This document shows, piece after piece, positions 62,163 to 64,000 of a stretch of 64,000 nucleotides of DNA. Made by a program: the position numbers and the translations under genes. The stretch is taken from positions 248,001-312,000 of the forward strand of contig NZ_JOEK01000003.1 in NCBI RefSeq assembly GCF_000719135.1, in the 5' to 3' direction. Origin of the DNA: Streptomyces avicenniae (lineage in GTDB: Bacteria; Actinomycetota; Actinomycetes; Streptomycetales; Streptomycetaceae). How positions within the stretch are numbered: the stretch's first letter is position 1; every line of letters begins with the position of its first letter. The notes under the pieces were generated by a model that saw only the letters and a list, made by a program, of their open reading frames with translations, made no database searches and had not been told where the DNA came from.

Positions 62163-62663
62163 ATGGGTGACACGCTCGACTGGGTGATCGGCCAGTGGCA
62201 GGCCGAACGGCCCGGCCTCGACGCCACCCCCATGGGCGTGGTCGGCCGCATCCAGCGCGCCTCCCGTCTGCTGGAGCGCGGCCTCGGCGACTACTTCGCG
62301 ACGCGCGGCCTCCAGGTCTGGGAGTTCGACATCCTCGCCACGCTGCTGCGCGCGGGCCCCCCGTACCGGCTCAGCGCGGGCGCCCTCAGCCGCGCGTCGA
62401 TGGTCACCTCGGGCGCCGTCACCCACCGCATCGACCGCCTCGTCGCCCGGGGCCTCGCCACGCGCGACCCCGACCCCGACAGCCGCCGCAGCATCCTCGT
62501 CGGCCTCACCGACGAGGGCCGCGCCCTCGTCTCCGGCACCCTCACCGGCCACGTCGAGAACGAGACCCGGCTCCTCGCCGCCCTCACCCCGGCAGAACGC
62601 GACCAACTCGCCGGTCTCCTGCGGAAGCTGCTCGTCGGCCTCGGCGACCTGCCCCCGGCGTAG
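62163..62663 (+). CDS. MarR-family regulator
   Basis: 166 residues, ATG 62163 (GAGGAG seven bases upstream). Winged helix about 60-125: LSRASMVTSGAVTHRIDRLVARGLA and wing DPDSRRSILVGLTDEG. Autoregulator and repressor of the divergent EamA/NAD(P)H-binding operon, given the paired operators. Confidence 0.93.
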   Translation: MGDTLDWVIGQWQAERPGLDATPMGVVGRIQRASRLLERGLGDYFATRGLQVWEFDILATLLRAGPPYRLSAGALSRASMVTSGAVTHRIDRLVARGLATRDPDPDSRRSILVGLTDEGRALVSGTLTGHVENETRLLAALTPAERDQLAGLLRKLLVGLGDLPPA

Positions 62664-62674
62664 AATCCGGCCCC

Positions 62675-63220
62675 ATGCCCGAACTCCTCACCCCCAGGCT
62701 GCGGCTGCGCGCCTGGCGGGACGCCGACCTCACCCCGCTGGCCGCCCTTGACGCCGACCCCGAGGTGATGCGCTGGATCGGCGACGGCCAGCCGCGTACG
62801 ACGGAGCAGACCGCCGCCTCGCTGGTGAACATACGGGCGGGCTGGGCGGAACGCGGCTGGGGCGTCTTCGCCGTCGAGGTGCGCGAGAGCGGCGAACTGG
62901 CGGGCTGGACCGGGCTCGCGATCCCCCGCTTCCTGCCCGAGATCATGCCCGCCGTCGAGATCGGCTGGCGCCTCGCCCGCGCGCACTGGGGGCGCGGCTA
63001 CGCCACCGAGGCCGCGCGGGAGGCGCTGCGCTTCGGCTTCGAGGACGCGGGGCTCGACCGCGTCGTCAGCGTCTGCCACACCGAGAACCACGCCTCGGCC
63101 CGCGTCATGGCCAAGCTCGGCATGCGGGAGGAACGGCGCACGGCCGTCCCGGCGACCGGCGTGCCCGTCGTCGTCCGCGCGATCACGCGCGAGGAGTACG
63201 CCGCGGCGGCGGGGGACTGA
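62675..63220 (+). CDS. GNAT-family acetyltransferase (RimJ/RimL-like)
   Basis: 181 residues, ATG 62675. ELLTPRLRLRAWRDADLTPL opening, EIGWRLARAHWGRGYATEA (acetyl-CoA loop) and ENHASARVMAKLGM, the RimJ/RimL-type pattern. 11 bases after marR, so co-transcribed. The 3' end overlaps the minus-strand gene at 63183 by 38 bases. Confidence 0.92.
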   Translation: MPELLTPRLRLRAWRDADLTPLAALDADPEVMRWIGDGQPRTTEQTAASLVNIRAGWAERGWGVFAVEVRESGELAGWTGLAIPRFLPEIMPAVEIGWRLARAHWGRGYATEAAREALRFGFEDAGLDRVVSVCHTENHASARVMAKLGMREERRTAVPATGVPVVVRAITREEYAAAAGD

Positions 63221-63467
63221 CACGTCCTGCGCCCTGCCGCCCGCCGCCGTCCGGCGGGACGACGTCGATACGGCGCCCGACAGGAAGGTGAGCGGCCAGC
63301 AGCCTCAGCGCCGCGGACCGCTCGCGCCGCCGGATCTCCACCCCGCAGCCCGAGCACACCATCCACGACGCCCCGCCCGCCTCCTGCTCGACGCGCGCCA
63401 CCCCGCCCTTGTGCGGCACACCACCCGCGACGACCCGACGCTCCCCGCCCTCCATGCACCCCAGCAT
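63183..63467 (-). CDS. Small hypothetical protein with CxxC
   Basis: 94 residues from ATG 63467 (ATG 63455 possible). Contains VCSGCGVEIRRRERSAALRLLAAHL, a single CxxC followed by basic helix, and a Pro/Arg-rich end that lies antisense to the acetyltransferase. Moderately convincing. Confidence 0.45.
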   Translation of the reverse strand: MLGCMEGGERRVVAGGVPHKGGVARVEQEAGGASWMVCSGCGVEIRRRERSAALRLLAAHLPVGRRIDVVPPDGGGRQGAGRVSPPPPRRTPRA

Positions 63468-63563
63468 GCCGCGCGGCCCGGGGCCGGTGGCCGGGGACGC
63501 CGACGGCCCCCCGCCCCGGGTGGGGTGGAGGGCCGACGTGTGGTGCGGGGTGGTGCGTGGCGG

Positions 63564-64000
63564 TCAGAAGCGGCGCGTGATCAGGGCGCGCTTGACCTCC
63601 TGGATCGCCTTCGTCACCTCGATGCCACGCGGGCAGGCGTCCGTGCAGTTGAACGTCGTACGGCAACGCCACACGCCGTCACGGTCGTTCAGGATCTCCA
63701 GGCGCTGCTCGCCGCCCTCGTCACGCGAGTCGAAGATGAAACGGTGCGCGTTCACGATGGCGGCCGGGCCGAAGTACTGGCCGTCGTTCCAGAACACCGG
63801 GCAGGACGACGTGCACGCCGCGCACAGGATGCACTTGGTCGTGTCGTCGAACCGCTCGCGGTCCGCGGAGGACTGGAGACGCTCGCGCGTCGGCTCGTTC
63901 CCCGAGGTGATGAGGAACGGCATCACGTCCCGGTACGCCTGGAAGAACGGGTCCATGTCCACGACCAGGTCCTTCAGGACGGTGAGGCCCTTTATGGCCT
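63564..64000 (-). CDS. sdhB: Succinate dehydrogenase iron-sulfur subunit, C-terminal part
   Basis: Partial at the right edge; the frame is open to base 64000 (reading ITAKG-like KGLTVLKDLVVDMD upstream of the first internal Met). Iron-sulfur ligands: CILCAACTSSCP for the 4Fe-4S cluster and CRTTFNCTDACPRG for the 3Fe-4S and 4Fe-4S remainder. Transfers electrons from the flavoprotein to quinone in complex II at the membrane. Ends ALITRRF. Confidence 0.96.
   Translation of the reverse strand, partial: AIKGLTVLKDLVVDMDPFFQAYRDVMPFLITSGNEPTRERLQSSADRERFDDTTKCILCAACTSSCPVFWNDGQYFGPAAIVNAHRFIFDSRDEGGEQRLEILNDRDGVWRCRTTFNCTDACPRGIEVTKAIQEVKRALITRRF

Overview
The window is chromosomal DNA from a Streptomyces-like actinomycete. 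The evidence is very high GC in all coding frames, many GTG starts, strong GGAGG-type ribosome sites, TTA codons close to absent, and families typical of the genus (DUF397/XRE pairs, DUF3017, DUF4232, DUF6879, WXG-type polymorphic toxins). Core genes mark a conserved chromosomal neighbourhood: the end of folD at the left edge, tyrS, a D-Ala-D-Ala carboxypeptidase, trpS and mdh in the middle, and sdhB running off the right edge. Accessory modules sit between them.

Layout. 0-1 kb: folD end and a DUF3017 membrane protein. 1-4.6 kb: a two-gene type II restriction-modification system of the SalI/XamI family, followed by a bacterial-type poly(ADP-ribose) glycohydrolase. 4.6-10.1 kb: two tandem copies of a polymorphic toxin (secretion-type N-terminus, two membrane helices, C-terminal papain-fold Tox-PL domain), each followed by an Imm35/YrhB-type immunity gene. 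The second copy also carries a protein in which Imm35-like and papain-like domains alternate twice; the first copy keeps only a deleted remnant of that gene. 10.2-37 kb: mostly ordinary chromosome: EamA exporter, Ser/Thr kinase, tyrS, several one-component regulators beside their likely target genes, secreted beta-propeller, FAD oxidase, YceI, solute-binding proteins, cell-wall enzymes, trpS, mdh.

37-42.3 kb: an accessory cluster with an XRE/DUF5753 regulator, a DUF397 protein, a 77-residue partner and three DUF6879 paralogues, one frameshifted. 42.5-44.5 kb: DUF4232 lipoprotein and an oxidoreductase. 44.7-49.9 kb: a third toxin locus, an RHS/YD-repeat protein with a ribonuclease-like tip next to a barstar-domain immunity protein. 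Its N-terminus is nearly identical to the 7-kb toxin but is broken by a deletion plus frameshift. 49.9-53.4 kb: a second XRE with two DUF397 genes and several small unknown genes. 53.4-57.2 kb: MarR/MFS efflux pair, a secreted protein and an acetyltransferase. 57.6-58.0 kb: a six-repeat CRISPR array with no cas genes in the window, followed by a small orphan antitoxin-like gene and a decayed toxin stub. 58.5-64 kb: ArsR- and MarR-controlled oxidoreductase/exporter genes with clear palindromic operators, and sdhB.

Whole-window signal: the SalI/XamI recognition hexamer GTCGAC was not found anywhere by eye. TCGAC preceded by A, C or T occurs more than 100 times, and the same-composition palindrome GACGTC is common. 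This is what long residence of an active GTCGAC-specific restriction system would leave. The window is also rich in conflict systems (restriction-modification, three contact-type toxin loci, CRISPR, toxin-antitoxin debris), several of them visibly decaying or recombining.
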